NCBI GenBank assembly: GCA_016191555.1
Contig: JACPVX010000086.1
Span: 1 to 43,572, forward strand
Source: Bacteroidota bacterium
Lineage (GTDB): Bacteria; Bacteroidota; Bacteroidia; Cytophagales; Cyclobacteriaceae
Length of the DNA: 43,572 nucleotides
Direction: 5' to 3'
Part shown: positions 33,437 to 41,654 of the stretch, piece by piece
Layout: each line of letters begins with the position of its first letter
How positions within the stretch are numbered: the first letter of the stretch is position 1
Translations under genes and position numbers: made by a program
The notes under the pieces: model-generated
Told to the model about the DNA's origin: nothing
What the model saw: the letters and a program-made list of their open reading frames with translations, nothing else
Database searches by the model: none

Positions 33437-34474
33437 TCATTCGTTTGGAATGGAAAATCGTTTGTCGCGAATAAAATCTCGATCGGTTAATGTTTTTAAG
33501 AACAGGATGATGTTGGCTTTCTCTTCCTCGGTGAGGGGAATGCCAAGTACTTCGTCTTTTTTCAAACTCGGATCTAGCGTTTCTGAATTGTTTACCCCTG
33601 CTGCGTAATGATCGAGTACCTGCTGTAGTGTTTTAAAGCGGCCATCGTGCATATAAGGAGAAGTTAACTCCACATTGCGCAAGCTGGGCACTTTGAACTT
33701 ACCGCGATCTTCTGCTAACTCGGTGATCCTTTCACGGCCGTTGTCTTTCTCAAATGAAGGATCCAATCCATTGTTACGAAATGAACCGTCTGTGAAAAGA
33801 TCGGTGGCATGACAACTGCTGCACTTAGCTGTAAACAGTTGTGATCCTTTCAACTCGGCAGAAGTCAATAGCTCACCTTCCTTTCGTACATAATGATCAT
33901 AACGACTATTGGCAGAAACCATCAAATTCATAAACTGCGAAAGCGCATACAACATCTTCTGGCTGCCAGGCTGCTCATGATATGCTTCGTTGAATTTGTT
34001 TACGTACGAAGGACTGCGTTGCAGCTTCTCTACTACATCTGCCACTTTCTCAGCCATTTCCAAATCGCTGGTAATGGCGTTGATCGGCACAAAGTCCAGG
34101 TGCTTCACGCCACCATCCCAAAAGAACACACGCTGGAATGCCATGTTTTGAATGGCAGGTGCATTGCGCGTTCCACTTCTGTCCATTACACCCCGACTGA
34201 ATCGATGCACCGGGTCTGCAAATGCTACTGCCTGCTGATGGCAATTGGCACAGGCAATGGAGCTGTCGGCCGATAAGATTGGATCATAAAACAACGCGCG
34301 CCCCAACTCAAATCCTTTTTGCGAAACGGGATTGTTTTCAAACGTGTAGACAGCCTGCGGAAAATTCGCTGGCTGTCGAAAAGTATATGGATTGACTTTC
34401 GAATCCACTTTCTCTTCCGAGCACGAAAAGCAAAACGCACTTGATATGACGAACCATAAATAAAACGCTTTCAT
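33437..34474 (-). CDS. Diheme cytochrome c peroxidase-like protein, MbnH type
   Basis: A 345-residue lipoprotein from the ATG at 34474 (lipobox near Cys18). Two heme c sites are seen: CANCH at 75-79 and CSSCH at 218-222, in the order and spacing of the MauG/CcpA family, with a GTRNAPAIQN stretch after the first heme and PSLRNVELTSPYMHDGRF after the second. In the MbnP/MbnH system such an enzyme oxidises a Trp of MbnP to kynurenine. Its direct linkage to an MbnP gene supports that role over general peroxide removal. Confidence 0.85.
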   Translation of the reverse strand: MKAFYLWFVISSAFCFSCSEEKVDSKVNPYTFRQPANFPQAVYTFENNPVSQKGFELGRALFYDPILSADSSIACANCHQQAVAFADPVHRFSRGVMDRSGTRNAPAIQNMAFQRVFFWDGGVKHLDFVPINAITSDLEMAEKVADVVEKLQRSPSYVNKFNEAYHEQPGSQKMLYALSQFMNLMVSANSRYDHYVRKEGELLTSAELKGSQLFTAKCSSCHATDLFTDGSFRNNGLDPSFEKDNGRERITELAEDRGKFKVPSLRNVELTSPYMHDGRFKTLQQVLDHYAAGVNNSETLDPSLKKDEVLGIPLTEEEKANIILFLKTLTDRDFIRDKRFSIPNE

Positions 34475-34515
34475 AAAAGTAAAGCCGGTGCGCATAACAC
34501 ACCGGCCATTAAGTT

Positions 34516-35325
34516 TTAATTCGCGTGAATATGATCGAAAGTGAATGCAGCCGGAATATTACCCGCAATGTCTTTACAAGCTGCGGGAGAGTGACGCGCG
34601 GCATTGGTGGCAAAGCTTACGTTCGCTGCGCCTGCGCCATTGAAAAACTTCTTTACATCGAGGAGCAAATGAACTTCCGGCTCGTGTACGGCATTCACCG
34701 CTGCTTTGTTTCCATCAAATGATAAGGTAATTGTTTTGATGTTATTCGCAGCGGTAGCGCTTCCGGAAACTTCTTTATAACCACCGACATGGTATTGAAA
34801 TGCATGATCCGTTTCGGTTGACACCGGAGACACACCTTCAATGGCAAAGAAAATGTATCCAGAATTCCAACTCCAGAAAAGTCCCTTGGCGGGATCGAGT
34901 GCGCCTACTTGCGCTCCTTGGTCTACCTGACTGGCATCTACCCCTACGGTAAATGTTACTTCGGTGTAATCTCCGGCAGGCAGGTTTTTCAAAACAACGT
35001 CCTGCGATTCACTATCAGCTTCGTCAATCAGATAGTAACCTTGTGATCCATCTGACTTTACCGGATCGGCAAACACTTTTCCATCGGCAGATTTTACTTT
35101 GATGTTGCTGATATAATACGTTAACCAAGTTACCTTAAAGGCTTCTCCATTTGCATTGGTGTACGGAGTGTTGGTGGTATTGAGTTGAAGGTTGGCATCG
35201 CCCACAATATTATCAAAGTGGAGTGTAAGGGTGCCCGGTGCTACGGAAACTAACTCGTCTTTTTTACAGGAAGAAATGAAAACAAATACAAGTGAAAATA
35301 ATAGAATAGCTCTTGTCAATTTCAT
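34516..35325 (-). CDS. MbnP-family lipoprotein (copper binding)
   Basis: A 269-residue lipoprotein from the ATG at 35325 (signal with Cys20). Features of the MbnP family: TLHFDNIVGD near the start, YYISNIKV near 70-76, DPAKGLFWSWNSGYIFF at 144-160 with Trp151 and Trp153 candidates for oxidation to kynurenine, HEPEVHLLLD (His214, His219), and the C-terminal FDHIH (His265, His267). It probably binds copper in the periplasm after MbnH modification. Second gene of the minus-strand locus 35781-32533. Confidence 0.85.
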   Translation of the reverse strand: MKLTRAILLFSLVFVFISSCKKDELVSVAPGTLTLHFDNIVGDANLQLNTTNTPYTNANGEAFKVTWLTYYISNIKVKSADGKVFADPVKSDGSQGYYLIDEADSESQDVVLKNLPAGDYTEVTFTVGVDASQVDQGAQVGALDPAKGLFWSWNSGYIFFAIEGVSPVSTETDHAFQYHVGGYKEVSGSATAANNIKTITLSFDGNKAAVNAVHEPEVHLLLDVKKFFNGAGAANVSFATNAARHSPAACKDIAGNIPAAFTFDHIHAN

Positions 35326-35406
35326 AAGATTGATTGAATTAAAATAAATAATCATGTAACAGAATGCGGTGTGCATTCCGGGGTGATCAAAACGATCAGG
35401 TGACTA

Positions 35407-35781
35407 TTAACAAGAAGGCGGATGGAAGATATCCGAAAAATATAAGTTGTATTCCTGGATGGAATACACACTGAGGGGTTGGTTGATCAATAAATGGTTA
35501 GGCTGCAATAGCGGCACATTCTTCAGAACTAAAAACAATTGAATCTCCTGAGCTTTTACTAATTCAGGATGCGAGGATTCGTCTGTTGCTTGCTTGAAAT
35601 CAAGGGAGTCGCCTTGAAAATAATCGAATCCGCAAGAAGTGATTACTTGTTCCACCGAGATACCCAGCGAATAAGCGATGGAATGTCGTTTCGCATAGAG
35701 ATAATCCAACCATTCCAATCTGCTGGCGCAGTGTAGGGTCATGCTGGTTAATATCAATATGCTAATTGCTCTCCGGATCAT
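35407..35781 (-). CDS. Small secreted protein at the head of the copper locus
   Basis: A 124-residue protein from the ATG at 35781, with an N-terminal hydrophobic signal ending near TLHCAS, which is possibly a lipoprotein signal. Short Cys- and His-containing segments (TSCGFDYF, FHPPSC at the end) would suit metal handling but are not diagnostic. I recognise no family. Its stop is 81 bases before the MbnP start, on the same strand, so it may share the transcript. Confidence 0.5.
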   Translation of the reverse strand: MIRRAISILILTSMTLHCASRLEWLDYLYAKRHSIAYSLGISVEQVITSCGFDYFQGDSLDFKQATDESSHPELVKAQEIQLFLVLKNVPLLQPNHLLINQPLSVYSIQEYNLYFSDIFHPPSC

Positions 35782-35849
35782 CTTGCAAGAGCAAAAGTAA
35801 TTCATTCTGCTGAAAAGGCAATGGTGTTCTAAAAAAGTAGATGATACTT

Positions 35850-36779
35850 CTAATCTGCTAACACCACCATTTTACCGGGCGAGACGGAATAACTCTTTCC
35901 TGCCTTCTTAAAAAATACCGTAATAGAGCTTGGATTGTAAACCATGTTCTTCTCTACTGAAAAACGGAGGCTACGAAATGCATGGATGTAATCTACCAAA
36001 TCGATATGAGTGGTATAGTGAATGGCGGGGTTGTTGGCTACTCGCTTGAAAAATTTCTCGGTCTCTTCCCATTTACTGGTGTTATTCATTTCCCAAGTAT
36101 GTCCCCACACATCCAATACTGCCAATTCTTTGGTGCTTATAAAGTCATCGATTACCTGATAAAAGCGTTCCAACTCCTTCTTGTCGTTATCGGGTTTTCC
36201 TTCGACAAAATACGCTTTTGCAAATTGGTGGACAGTGGGATGCCATTGAAGAAACTTCTCGGGTATTTTAAAGTTGTAGGTGTCATCTACGGTTCGCGCA
36301 TATTCAATTCCTACTCCATTGACGGCATCTACTACCGCATCATTATAATTGCCGAAAGGATAGGCCATCCCTCGGACAGGATATCCTACTAGTCGCTCCA
36401 ATTCTTTTCGATCTTCCACCACTTCATACACAACATCAATTTTTGATAAGTTGGAGAGGCTGGGATGGTTGGCGGTATGAACGGAAACTTCGTGACCGGC
36501 AAAAAGAGTCTTAATCTCTGCCTTCGTCAGATAGTTTTGGGTTCCCAGTTTATTTGAATTGAGATGAAAGGTGCCGATTAATTGATACTTGTTCATGAGG
36601 GCTACTATCTGCCTGTCTTCCCTTGGCCCATCATCATAACTGAGAATGAGCGCCTTTGATTTGCCTTGCGGAAAGAGCATCTCGATCGGGATTCCACTTT
36701 TTGCGATAGAAGTATCTGTTTGTGCGAGGGCTGAGGACAATGAAAGAATAAGCGCAACAACGTAGATCGGTATTTTCAT
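35850..36779 (-). CDS. Secreted polysaccharide deacetylase (NodB domain)
   Basis: A 309-residue protein with signal peptide 1-19. The NodB motifs are visible: LSYDDGP with Asp49 and Asp50 (catalytic base and metal ligand), H101 and H105 in HTANH (zinc ligands), and a YPFGNYN motif near 140. Members remove N- or O-acetyl groups from sugars such as chitooligosaccharide, peptidoglycan or exopolysaccharide. The substrate is not evident. Transcribed alone, downstream of the GlxA-type regulator gene on the same strand. Confidence 0.85.
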   Translation of the reverse strand: MKIPIYVVALILSLSSALAQTDTSIAKSGIPIEMLFPQGKSKALILSYDDGPREDRQIVALMNKYQLIGTFHLNSNKLGTQNYLTKAEIKTLFAGHEVSVHTANHPSLSNLSKIDVVYEVVEDRKELERLVGYPVRGMAYPFGNYNDAVVDAVNGVGIEYARTVDDTYNFKIPEKFLQWHPTVHQFAKAYFVEGKPDNDKKELERFYQVIDDFISTKELAVLDVWGHTWEMNNTSKWEETEKFFKRVANNPAIHYTTHIDLVDYIHAFRSLRFSVEKNMVYNPSSITVFFKKAGKSYSVSPGKMVVLAD

Positions 36780-36813
36780 AGTAGAAGTTAAAACCTGGAT
36801 GACGGAAATTAAA

Positions 36814-36841
36814 GTTGAAAGTTAGAAGTTAAAAGTTAACC
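36814..36841. repeat. Degenerate heptamer tract overlapping a stop codon
   Basis: GTTGAAA, GTTAGAA, GTTAAAA, GTTAACC in steps of seven. The stop codon of the GlxA-type gene (36829-36831) and its last codons fall inside the tract. Confidence 0.65.
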
Positions 36842-37818
36842 AACACGCTATCTTTATTATACTTCTCTTTGTATTCTAAAGGCGAAAGACCGGTGTACTT
36901 TCTAAAAACCTCGCGGAAAGCTTTTACATCTGCATAGCCCACCTGATACATTACTTCACTGATGGTTTTGCGGCTCGTTTCGAGCAATTTCTTTGCCGTC
37001 TCAATTTTCACCCGTTGTGCATATTCAATCGGAGTGTTTCCGGTGGCTTTCATAAACCTTCGATCGAAATTCCTTCGGCCCACATTAAACTTAGAAGACA
37101 GATCTTCGATTGTGATCTTTTCTTCTATGTTCTTCTCAATGTATGCTTGTGCCTGCTTTACGATCTCATCGGAATGCTTCTTTTGTCCGTTGAAAATGAT
37201 AAACTCAGATTGTGTGCTCCGGTCAATTTCAATTTGAAACACTTTCGAACAATAAATAGCGGTGGGCCTGTCGTAATATTTCTCGATCAGGTAAAGCACC
37301 AGATTTAAAAATGAGTAGGCACCCCCATTGGTGTAAAGTCCCTTTTCATCGGTAATTAACCGATCAGTTTGCAAATCGATTGTGGGAAACATCCTCCGGA
37401 AGTTTTCAGCTACCGACCAATGCGTGGAGCACACCTTTCCATCCAACAAGCCGGTGGATGCTAATAAAAATGTACCGGTGCAAATGGTGGCAATTTCGGC
37501 TCCGTTTTTATATTGTTGTTCCAACCACGTCACCAGCGATTCATTGCCTTTCAAAGCAATATGATAATTATGATTCAACGAGGGAACAATAATTAAATCG
37601 GTTTTAGTAATAGCTGAAATGTGCAAGTGGGGTTTCACACAAAACAAACCGTCACTGAAATCGACCTGATTTGTAATGCCTGCTAATTGTATGTTGAATA
37701 ACTTCTTCCTACCCGATTCCTTCCAATATTCATTAGCCTTTGAGAATATCTCATACGTGCCGGTAATGCTGCTTAAGTTATTTTCTCCGGCTGGCACTAC
37801 GATCGTTAACTGTTTCAT
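36829..37818 (-). CDS. GlxA-family regulator (DJ-1/PfpI domain plus AraC HTH)
   Basis: A 329-residue regulator: a DJ-1/PfpI-like domain at 1-190 with the nucleophile-elbow Cys113 (TICTGTFLLASTG), and an AraC double helix-turn-helix at about 220-320 (ITIEDLSSKFNVGRRNFDRRF, then TISEVMYQVGYADVKAFREVFRKYTG, SPLEYKEKY). Such proteins bind small nitrogenous or betaine-like ligands, or lack ligands. It is transcribed away from the SRPBCC gene at 37990, with 171 bases between, so that gene is the likely target. Confidence 0.88.
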   Translation of the reverse strand: MKQLTIVVPAGENNLSSITGTYEIFSKANEYWKESGRKKLFNIQLAGITNQVDFSDGLFCVKPHLHISAITKTDLIIVPSLNHNYHIALKGNESLVTWLEQQYKNGAEIATICTGTFLLASTGLLDGKVCSTHWSVAENFRRMFPTIDLQTDRLITDEKGLYTNGGAYSFLNLVLYLIEKYYDRPTAIYCSKVFQIEIDRSTQSEFIIFNGQKKHSDEIVKQAQAYIEKNIEEKITIEDLSSKFNVGRRNFDRRFMKATGNTPIEYAQRVKIETAKKLLETSRKTISEVMYQVGYADVKAFREVFRKYTGLSPLEYKEKYNKDSVLVNF

Positions 37819-37934
37819 ACATTAATCTATTAAGCGAGTCCATCATCTTCTTTGTAAAGGTAGTCGATGAAGCATGTCCAAAACAACCCGTCAGATTGTC
37901 CATTTTACACCCCTTCACGGTAGCAGGTTGATCA

Positions 37935-37942
37935 TACATTTG
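37935..37942 (+). promoter_or_regulatory. Candidate -7 box (TACATTTG)
   Basis: TACATTTG fits TAnnTTTG and lies 48 bases upstream of the ATG at 37990. No well-spaced -33 TTG is seen, so confidence is low. Confidence 0.35.
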
Positions 37943-37989
37943 CGTATGACAAGTAAAAAGAAAGCAATGAATCATTTCAACCAAAACCG

Positions 37990-39039
37990 ATGAAAGCAAC
38001 TGTTGCCACAGCAGTACTTATTGCCGTTCTATTTGGATCGGGCTACAGCCAACAAAAATTATTAGTAAAGACAAACAACACACCTATGGAAAATAACGAT
38101 TTTAGCACCCACATTTTAGTGAACCAAACGCCTGCCGAAGCATTCCAGGCGATCACCCGCTTCCGCGAATGGTGGTCAGAAGAAATTGAGGGCACCACCG
38201 ATCAACTCAACGAAACATTTTTCTACCATTATAAAGATGTGCATTTGTGCAAAGTCAAATTGATTGAATTAATTCCGAACAGGAAATTAGTCTATCAGGT
38301 CATCGATAATGAATTTAATTTTACCAAAGACAAAACCGAGTGGATCAACACGTATTTGATCTTTGATGTGTCTACCCAAGGTAAGCAAACTAAAGTGACC
38401 TTCACCCATCAGGGTTTAGTGCCTTCCTATGAATGCTATCTGGTTTGCCAGGATGCATGGACCAGTTACATACAAGGCAGCTTGCAAAGTTTAATCACTA
38501 CCGGAAAAGGCAAACCCAATCCAAAAGAAGGCGGCCTGAATGAAGAGTTTGTGAAAAAATGGGGATTGCCCACCAAGCATATTATCAATATGGAATTGCC
38601 GAAACAAAAAGATTACTCCACCTCCATTTTGGTTGATCAATCACCGGCTGAAGTTTTCAAAGCCATCAACAACCCGCGAGGTTGGTGGCAAGGCGAAATT
38701 GTTGGCAAGACCGATCAACTCAATGAAGCGTTTACCTACCGCATGGATGATGTCCATTTTTCAAAGCAAAAGATTGTAGAACTAGTGGCCAATCAAAAAG
38801 TAGTTTGGCTGGTAACAGAAAGCAATCTGAGCTTCGTCTCCAAACGAGATGAATGGACCCACACGAAAATACAGTTTGACATTAAAGCAGAAGGAGGAAA
38901 AACAAAAGTTACCTTCACTCACATTGGATTAGTGTCTGCTTTTGAATGTTACGATGGTTGCTCCGGAGCCTGGGGTCTGCTGATTGAAAAAAGTCTTTTC
39001 AGCTTTATTACAACAGGAAAAGGTGTAAAGGTTTTTTAA
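37990..39039 (+). CDS. Secreted protein with two tandem SRPBCC (AHSA1-like) domains
   Basis: A 349-residue protein: signal-like segment 1-20 (ending GYSQ), then two copies of the same START/SRPBCC fold at about 36-180 and 212-349. The copies share TPAEAFQAI / SPAEVFKAI, WWSEEI / WWQGEI, a TDQLNE motif, TKVTFTHQGL / TKVTFTHIGL and a final FITTGKG or LITTGKG. The duplication is internal and recent-looking. SRPBCC folds hold hydrophobic ligands. A cytosolic start at MENNDFSTH (residue 32) is an alternative. Divergent from the GlxA-type regulator. Confidence 0.8.
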   Translation: MKATVATAVLIAVLFGSGYSQQKLLVKTNNTPMENNDFSTHILVNQTPAEAFQAITRFREWWSEEIEGTTDQLNETFFYHYKDVHLCKVKLIELIPNRKLVYQVIDNEFNFTKDKTEWINTYLIFDVSTQGKQTKVTFTHQGLVPSYECYLVCQDAWTSYIQGSLQSLITTGKGKPNPKEGGLNEEFVKKWGLPTKHIINMELPKQKDYSTSILVDQSPAEVFKAINNPRGWWQGEIVGKTDQLNEAFTYRMDDVHFSKQKIVELVANQKVVWLVTESNLSFVSKRDEWTHTKIQFDIKAEGGKTKVTFTHIGLVSAFECYDGCSGAWGLLIEKSLFSFITTGKGVKVF

Positions 39040-39091
39040 TATCCTTCACGCTTGTTTCAATAGCATGCGAGGACTTAAACAATCGATGCAA

Positions 39092-39619
39092 TCAGCCAGC
39101 CGGAATGGTGTTCGCCTGAACTATCAAATCGTACCGTTGTTCGCGGAGTGCCTTGCCAAATGTGGTAGATTCTTTTTCTTCTGATAATTGGAAACCGTAT
39201 CTTTTATAAAGAGAGGTTGCTGAAAGAAGCTCGTGGGTCGTCCACAAATAAGAAGATTGATAGCCGGATTTTACTAAGAAGTCCATATAGAGCGACATCA
39301 GTTTTTTACCGAGGCCAATGCCTCGGTAGGCAGGCTCTAAATAAAAGTAGCGTAGCTGAGCGGCATTATTGGGGCGGTGCATCAACAGTAAAAAGCCCAC
39401 TATCGTCTGGTGATGTTCACATACCCATACCCTATCGATTGCTGGATTGTACGCTTTATAAAATTCAATAATACCTTCTGCCACATAGGTTTCGAATGAA
39501 ACCCCAAAGGCATATTCTTCTCCATAAATCTTTCCATGGCGGTAAATGACATATCCTAAATCACCGTGTGTCAATTCGGTTCGTATCGAAATATCATGGG
39601 TGTTGATTTCTGTTTTCAT
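39092..39619 (-). CDS. GNAT-family N-acetyltransferase
   Basis: A 175-residue acetyltransferase from the ATG at 39619; the longer frame overlaps the MarR gene. The acetyl-CoA site is seen as LRYFYLEPAYRGIGLGKKLM, with Y-R-G-x-G-x-G near 98-104, followed by the ATSLYKRYGFQ segment of the last strand-helix pair. The first part contains YIVYRHGKIY-like sequence common to GNATs that act with MarR regulators. It lies 8 bases after the MarR stop codon, so they are one operon. The substrate is unknown. Confidence 0.88.
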   Translation of the reverse strand: MKTEINTHDISIRTELTHGDLGYVIYRHGKIYGEEYAFGVSFETYVAEGIIEFYKAYNPAIDRVWVCEHHQTIVGFLLLMHRPNNAAQLRYFYLEPAYRGIGLGKKLMSLYMDFLVKSGYQSSYLWTTHELLSATSLYKRYGFQLSEEKESTTFGKALREQRYDLIVQANTIPAG

Positions 39620-39627
39620 CGGAGTTA

Positions 39628-40062
39628 CTATTTTTGAGTCTTCGAAAGAATCTTTTGTATTTCTGTCATGTTGCGGGTGAGCTTGTCGCATTCCGCGTCC
39701 GTTAAAGGTTCAAGAGTGTCTTTGATCTGGTTATGAGATGCGTCATTCAAAACTTCAAATTCACTTCTGCCTTTCTTGGTCAAACGCAAGTGCAGGGAGC
39801 GCGCATCCGTGCTGGATTTTGCCTTGGTTATCAATTTCTTCTTTTCAAACTGACGAATGATACGGCTGAGATACCCTTTATCGATGCGAATGGATGTGAT
39901 GATGTCACTGGCCGTTAAATCTTCTTGATGATACAACTCGTAGAGTATCCGCACTTCCGGCAACGAGTATTTGCTATTCAGAACATGTTGATCGAGCAGG
40001 CCAATGACGTTGGTATAAAAGCGGTTAAAGGCACGGATATCCGAAATGTTTCTTTCCCTCAT
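39628..40062 (-). CDS. MarR-family transcriptional regulator
   Basis: A 144-residue winged-helix protein: YSLPEVRILYELYHQEDLTASDIITSIRIDKGYLSRIIRQFEKKKLI covers the HTH and recognition helix, and TDARSLHLRLTKKG is the wing with its typical DxRxxxxxLT motif. It is probably a dimeric repressor of its own operon with the GNAT gene; a perfect operator-like palindrome lies at 40079-40103, just before the ATG. In other bacteria these two domains occur as one fused protein. Confidence 0.9.
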   Translation of the reverse strand: MRERNISDIRAFNRFYTNVIGLLDQHVLNSKYSLPEVRILYELYHQEDLTASDIITSIRIDKGYLSRIIRQFEKKKLITKAKSSTDARSLHLRLTKKGRSEFEVLNDASHNQIKDTLEPLTDAECDKLTRNMTEIQKILSKTQK

Positions 40063-40078
40063 AATGCTAACTTAGCTT

Positions 40079-40103
40079 AATTAGTTGACATAATCAACTA
40101 ATT
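40079..40103. promoter_or_regulatory. MarR operator candidate
   Basis: Perfect 10-bp arms AATTAGTTGA and TCAACTAATT around CATAA, 16 bases upstream of the MarR start codon. The size, symmetry and position are those of a MarR-dimer operator. Confidence 0.75.
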
Positions 40104-40120
40104 AACCGAAAGGGAAAGGC

Positions 40121-40501
40121 TTATTCCATTGACTTTAGCAAGAACTCCAATGTAGCGTACTTTCCTTTCACCACATGAATCTGGTCTCGGATCAAATTGA
40201 TTCTGCGAACGTGGGCCAGGTGCTGAAAGTAGAGGTGTGAAATCCCGATCGTCACGATGGCCAAAAGAATCATAAGAAATTCAGGCAAACCGTTCGCCTC
40301 GTCTTCTACATCGAATACATTAGGTATGGATTGCACATGTTGGATGATTTCCGGCTGGTCCACATGACTGATCAAATACAATTTCATCTCTTCATTGAAT
40401 TGACTAAACGATTCGATGTCTTCCGTGCTCGGAGTTTCAACGATGAGCTTACCCGCCTGATTTTGAATATCTTTTATTTGCCGAAATACAGAAGAGGTCA
40501 T
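40121..40501 (-). CDS. Small membrane protein, unrecognised
   Basis: A 126-residue protein with one hydrophobic helix near 74-94 (PEFLMILLAIVTIGISHLYF) between a helical, acidic N-terminal part and a basic C-terminal helix (HVRRINLIRDQIHVVKGKY). It looks like a membrane-bound partner or a coiled-coil protein. No family recognised. It lies 45 bases downstream of the PAS membrane protein gene on the same strand, so they may be co-transcribed. Confidence 0.6.
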   Translation of the reverse strand: MTSSVFRQIKDIQNQAGKLIVETPSTEDIESFSQFNEEMKLYLISHVDQPEIIQHVQSIPNVFDVEDEANGLPEFLMILLAIVTIGISHLYFQHLAHVRRINLIRDQIHVVKGKYATLEFLLKSME

Positions 40502-40546
40502 GATGAAACTATCAGTCGAAAAAAGTTCTTATTGGGCTGCTTCAAC

Positions 40547-41461
40547 TTAAGCAATAGTGAGTGGTGAAGAGCGCAAACTATTCAATTTGTATTTGGTGAT
40601 ATCCAGTGCCACACCCATGTAATTGCCATTGGGTAAAATGGAATTGGCCCAACTCAGCCATACCTTCTGGCCATCTTTGGTGAACACGGTTGTTTCAATC
40701 GTCACGATTTCTTTGGGAAGGATGTTGGGATAATTCAGAATAAAGTCGCGTTCAATCCAACCGTCCCGCAGGTTCTTCAAACTCCACCACCCGCCATTCA
40801 AGATTTCTGCTTGTTCATATCCCAGCAACTGCTTGACGGAGGAACTCACAAAAACAATCTCTCCTTCCTTATTGGCGATCATGGAAAGTACATTCAGTTT
40901 CTCCAGGCTAGAGTGCGAATTCTGCACACTTGAAATGAGGCTCAATCGAACGGCAATCACAATAGCAAAGGCGCCAATGGCAAGAATTAAATCGAGAAGT
41001 GCGATGAGACTATTATTGTCGATATCGAAACTAAGATAGGCGATCGCAAAGGTTGTCAAAATCACCAGCGACTGGATGCCATAATAAAGCAAGCTGTTAA
41101 TAATAATAGTGCTCGCTCCCACCACCATGATCAGGATGATCACTGCATTGGGATGAAAGTGGTTGATGACGACAAAGGCAATAAGATAAATAAGTGTAAG
41201 AGAATACAGGAAAAAAGAAAAATAGGGAACGATAAAACTACGTCTGTATGGAATATAAGTAGACAGGAAGAAAATACAACCGAACGTAATGATTAGCCAG
41301 CGCAAGACATCTAAATCGGCCAGATCAGGAAGAAAATAATTGTAGAGCAATTTAATAACCGCAGCGCCAATGGTGAACAAAGCGATGATCAACCGGACGG
41401 AACCAATTGACTGCCACAAAAGGGCTTTTTTCACGAAAGGACTTAGATTGGTCGAACTCAT
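40547..41461 (-). CDS. Membrane protein with C-terminal PAS domain and no output domain
   Basis: A 304-residue protein with about six membrane helices in residues 15-190 (LIIALFTIGAAVIKLLYNYF, VLRWLIITFGCIFFLSTYI and others), then a PAS domain at about 188-292 (IANKEGEIVFVSSSVKQLLGYEQAEIL, VTIETTVFTKDGQKVWLSW, YMGVALDITKYK). It ends about 12 residues after the PAS domain, so the histidine kinase or cyclase that usually follows is missing. The helices and PAS suit a sensor. Signalling through the 40121-40501 product is conceivable but is inference. Confidence 0.78.
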   Translation of the reverse strand: MSSTNLSPFVKKALLWQSIGSVRLIIALFTIGAAVIKLLYNYFLPDLADLDVLRWLIITFGCIFFLSTYIPYRRSFIVPYFSFFLYSLTLIYLIAFVVINHFHPNAVIILIMVVGASTIIINSLLYYGIQSLVILTTFAIAYLSFDIDNNSLIALLDLILAIGAFAIVIAVRLSLISSVQNSHSSLEKLNVLSMIANKEGEIVFVSSSVKQLLGYEQAEILNGGWWSLKNLRDGWIERDFILNYPNILPKEIVTIETTVFTKDGQKVWLSWANSILPNGNYMGVALDITKYKLNSLRSSPLTIA

Positions 41462-41654
41462 AGGGAGAAATTAATGACACATCTCGTGCTCCAAATTAAG
41501 CGTATCTCCGTCACATTTTAAAAAGGTTCATCGGAATGTGGAAAGAAAGTTGTAAAGCACTTTGAAACAAAAAACCCCGAAATACTTTCCATTTAGCGGT
41601 TACCTTTAATGGTATCTCTATTTTGGCGATTCGTTTATTTGACTTTTAAAAACG

